A stretch of DNA of 64,000 bases from Bacillus sp. F19 (GTDB taxonomy: Bacteria > Bacillota > Bacilli > Bacillales > Bacillaceae). Shown piece by piece: positions 63,184-64,000 of the stretch. The stretch spans positions 4,676,001 through 4,740,000 of the forward strand of contig CP085710.1 in the NCBI GenBank assembly GCA_023823795.1, given 5' to 3'. Under the pieces are notes generated by a model. That model saw only the letters and a list, made by a program, of their open reading frames with translations, made no database searches and had not been told where the DNA came from. Every line of letters begins with the position of its first letter. Position 1 is the first letter of the stretch. Made by a program: the position numbers and the translations under genes.

Positions 63184-64000
63184 TTAATTATCTTTTTGAG
63201 GCTTTGGCTTAGCCATAAGCTTTCTGAATGCATTTATAAGCGGTTTATGGCCTTCCCCGATTAATCCGACGAGCTCAGCTGTTATCTGGATGAAGAACAG
63301 CAGAATCATCATAATTAAGAGAGCCATCCACATCGTTGCATTTGAGAAAAGAATAGCCGACAGACCAAAGCATGCGCTGAAGAAGTAAATAAGCAGCACG
63401 GACTTTCTGTGGCTGAATCCCATGTCCACTAAACAATAGTGCAAATGAAGCTTATCGGGTGCAGCGATGTTCTGTCTGTTCACCAGTCTTCGCACAATCG
63501 CAAAAAGTGTGTCAAAAATAGGTATAGCCAAAACAATGATCGGAATAATAAAACCGAATAATGTGATGTTTTTAAATAATCCCATTGTCGACAGAATAGA
63601 GATGGAATATCCGAGGAACAGCGCTCCGGTATCTCCCATAAAAATCTTCGCCGGGTAGAAATTGTGAATCAGGAATCCGAGCGTGCTTCCGATCAGAATC
63701 ACACACAGGGATACAACTGCAAATTGAAAATTAGTAAACGCCATGATCAGGATACTGGTCATCGCAATTGATGAAACGCCCGCTGCCAGCCCGTCTAATC
63801 CATCGATCAAATTGATGGCATTTGTGACGCCGACGATCCAGAGAATGGTTACAGGATAGCTCCAATAATCAAGATAGATCAGTCCGAAAAATGGAAGGGT
63901 AATCTTGTTAATAAGCAATCCGGATGAGACAACGACTGCTGCTGCAGCCAACTGCCCTGCAAGCTTATACTTTGCCGAAAGAGTAAAGCGATCATCAAGA
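63184..64000 (-). CDS. tagO: Undecaprenyl-phosphate N-acetylglucosaminyl 1-phosphate transferase, C-terminal part
   Basis: The open frame continues past the right edge; about 271 residues are visible. The MraY/WecA family catalytic region is present: DDRFTLSAKYKL at the visible start, NAINLIDGLDGLAAG, and FMGDTGALFLGY, plus HLHYCLVDMGFSHRK near the C-terminus. At least eight membrane helices. TagO starts wall teichoic acid synthesis, fitting with the LCP ligase on the other side of the repeat array. N-terminus lies outside the window. Confidence 0.93.
   Translation of the reverse strand, partial: LDDRFTLSAKYKLAGQLAAAAVVVSSGLLINKITLPFFGLIYLDYWSYPVTILWIVGVTNAINLIDGLDGLAAGVSSIAMTSILIMAFTNFQFAVVSLCVILIGSTLGFLIHNFYPAKIFMGDTGALFLGYSISILSTMGLFKNITLFGFIIPIIVLAIPIFDTLFAIVRRLVNRQNIAAPDKLHLHYCLVDMGFSHRKSVLLIYFFSACFGLSAILFSNATMWMALLIMMILLFFIQITAELVGLIGEGHKPLINAFRKLMAKPKPQKDN

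Noticed and set aside
61679-63212. Overlapping frames with heptad-like peptides (QFARIHVQFAKTGFQLANLTF type)
   Set aside because: They follow from the 21-bp (seven-codon) periodicity. No Shine-Dalgarno sites, and frames break at every core. A translated function is not excluded but not supported.

Overview
The window is a piece of chromosome from a motile, naturally competent-type, endospore-former-like member of the Bacillaceae. Gene content and order closely follow the Bacillus subtilis hisZ-hprK, yvl-uvr, ftsEX-secA, flagellar/comF and degSU/tagO regions, but B. subtilis itself is excluded by many extra genes and by unusual intergenic repeats. A Metabacillus-like or related genus is plausible from overall similarity; this is inference. 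Almost all genes lie on the minus strand, so transcription runs from high to low coordinates. No rRNA, tRNA, complete insertion sequence or CRISPR array was seen.

Layout: 1-3777 is the 3' to 5' stretch of a histidine operon (hisZ-hisG-hisD-hisB-hisH, overlapping genes). 4474-8358 is yvoF, ppaX, yvoD, lgt and hprK. 8567-11640 is an accessory patch with a CwlC-like amidase, a secreted phosphoesterase, mscL and an array of eighteen 52-bp repeats. 11754-13812 is yvlDCBA. 14026-21305 carries uvrA, uvrB (with a perfect SOS box), csbA and prfC. 21392-26011 has a tiny membrane peptide, a two-component system and a divergent MacB/Vex-like ABC exporter. 26287-27430 is a siderophore-binding protein gene whose 5' half is replaced by a second 52-bp repeat array. 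27667-31306 contains a heme O synthase, an RraB-like protein, a 52-aa orphan, a MerR regulator and minJ. 31409-42401 has swrA, ctpB, an M23 hydrolase, ftsX, ftsE, cccB, yvjA, prfB (with programmed frameshift) and secA. 42631-52560 is hpf and the late flagellar genes (fliT, fliS, fliD, flaG, hag, csrA, fliW, yviE, flgL, flgK, flgN, flgM). 52633-55802 is yvyF and comFC-FB-FA preceded by a previously easy-to-miss 58-aa HTH gene. 56310-59421 is degV, degU, degS; 59574-61230 is yvyE and an LCP ligase on the plus strand; 61340-63140 is a complex repeat array; 63184-64000 is the 3' part of tagO.

Functional links visible in the sequence: SwrA and DegSU both feed flagellar regulation in B. subtilis; sigma-D-type promoters precede hag, flaG and flgM; the hag leader has a CsrA-type GGA hairpin and csrA/fliW sit next door; FtsEX lies next to an M23 hydrolase with a long coiled coil that it may activate; hpf has overlapping sigma-B-like and sigma-H-like promoters.

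The most unusual feature is the set of intergenic repeats. Two arrays have an exact 52-bp period (10701-11636 and 26884-27430), with different sequences but each unit able to form two hairpins. At least four other loci (about 4070-4290, 19171-19285, 26102-26206, 56124-56231) and the substructure of the 61-63 kb array show an exact 21-bp period, again with unrelated consensus sequences. A 145-bp hairpin element occurs twice (49193 and 57258) with diverged fragments elsewhere. I do not know a described family that explains these.
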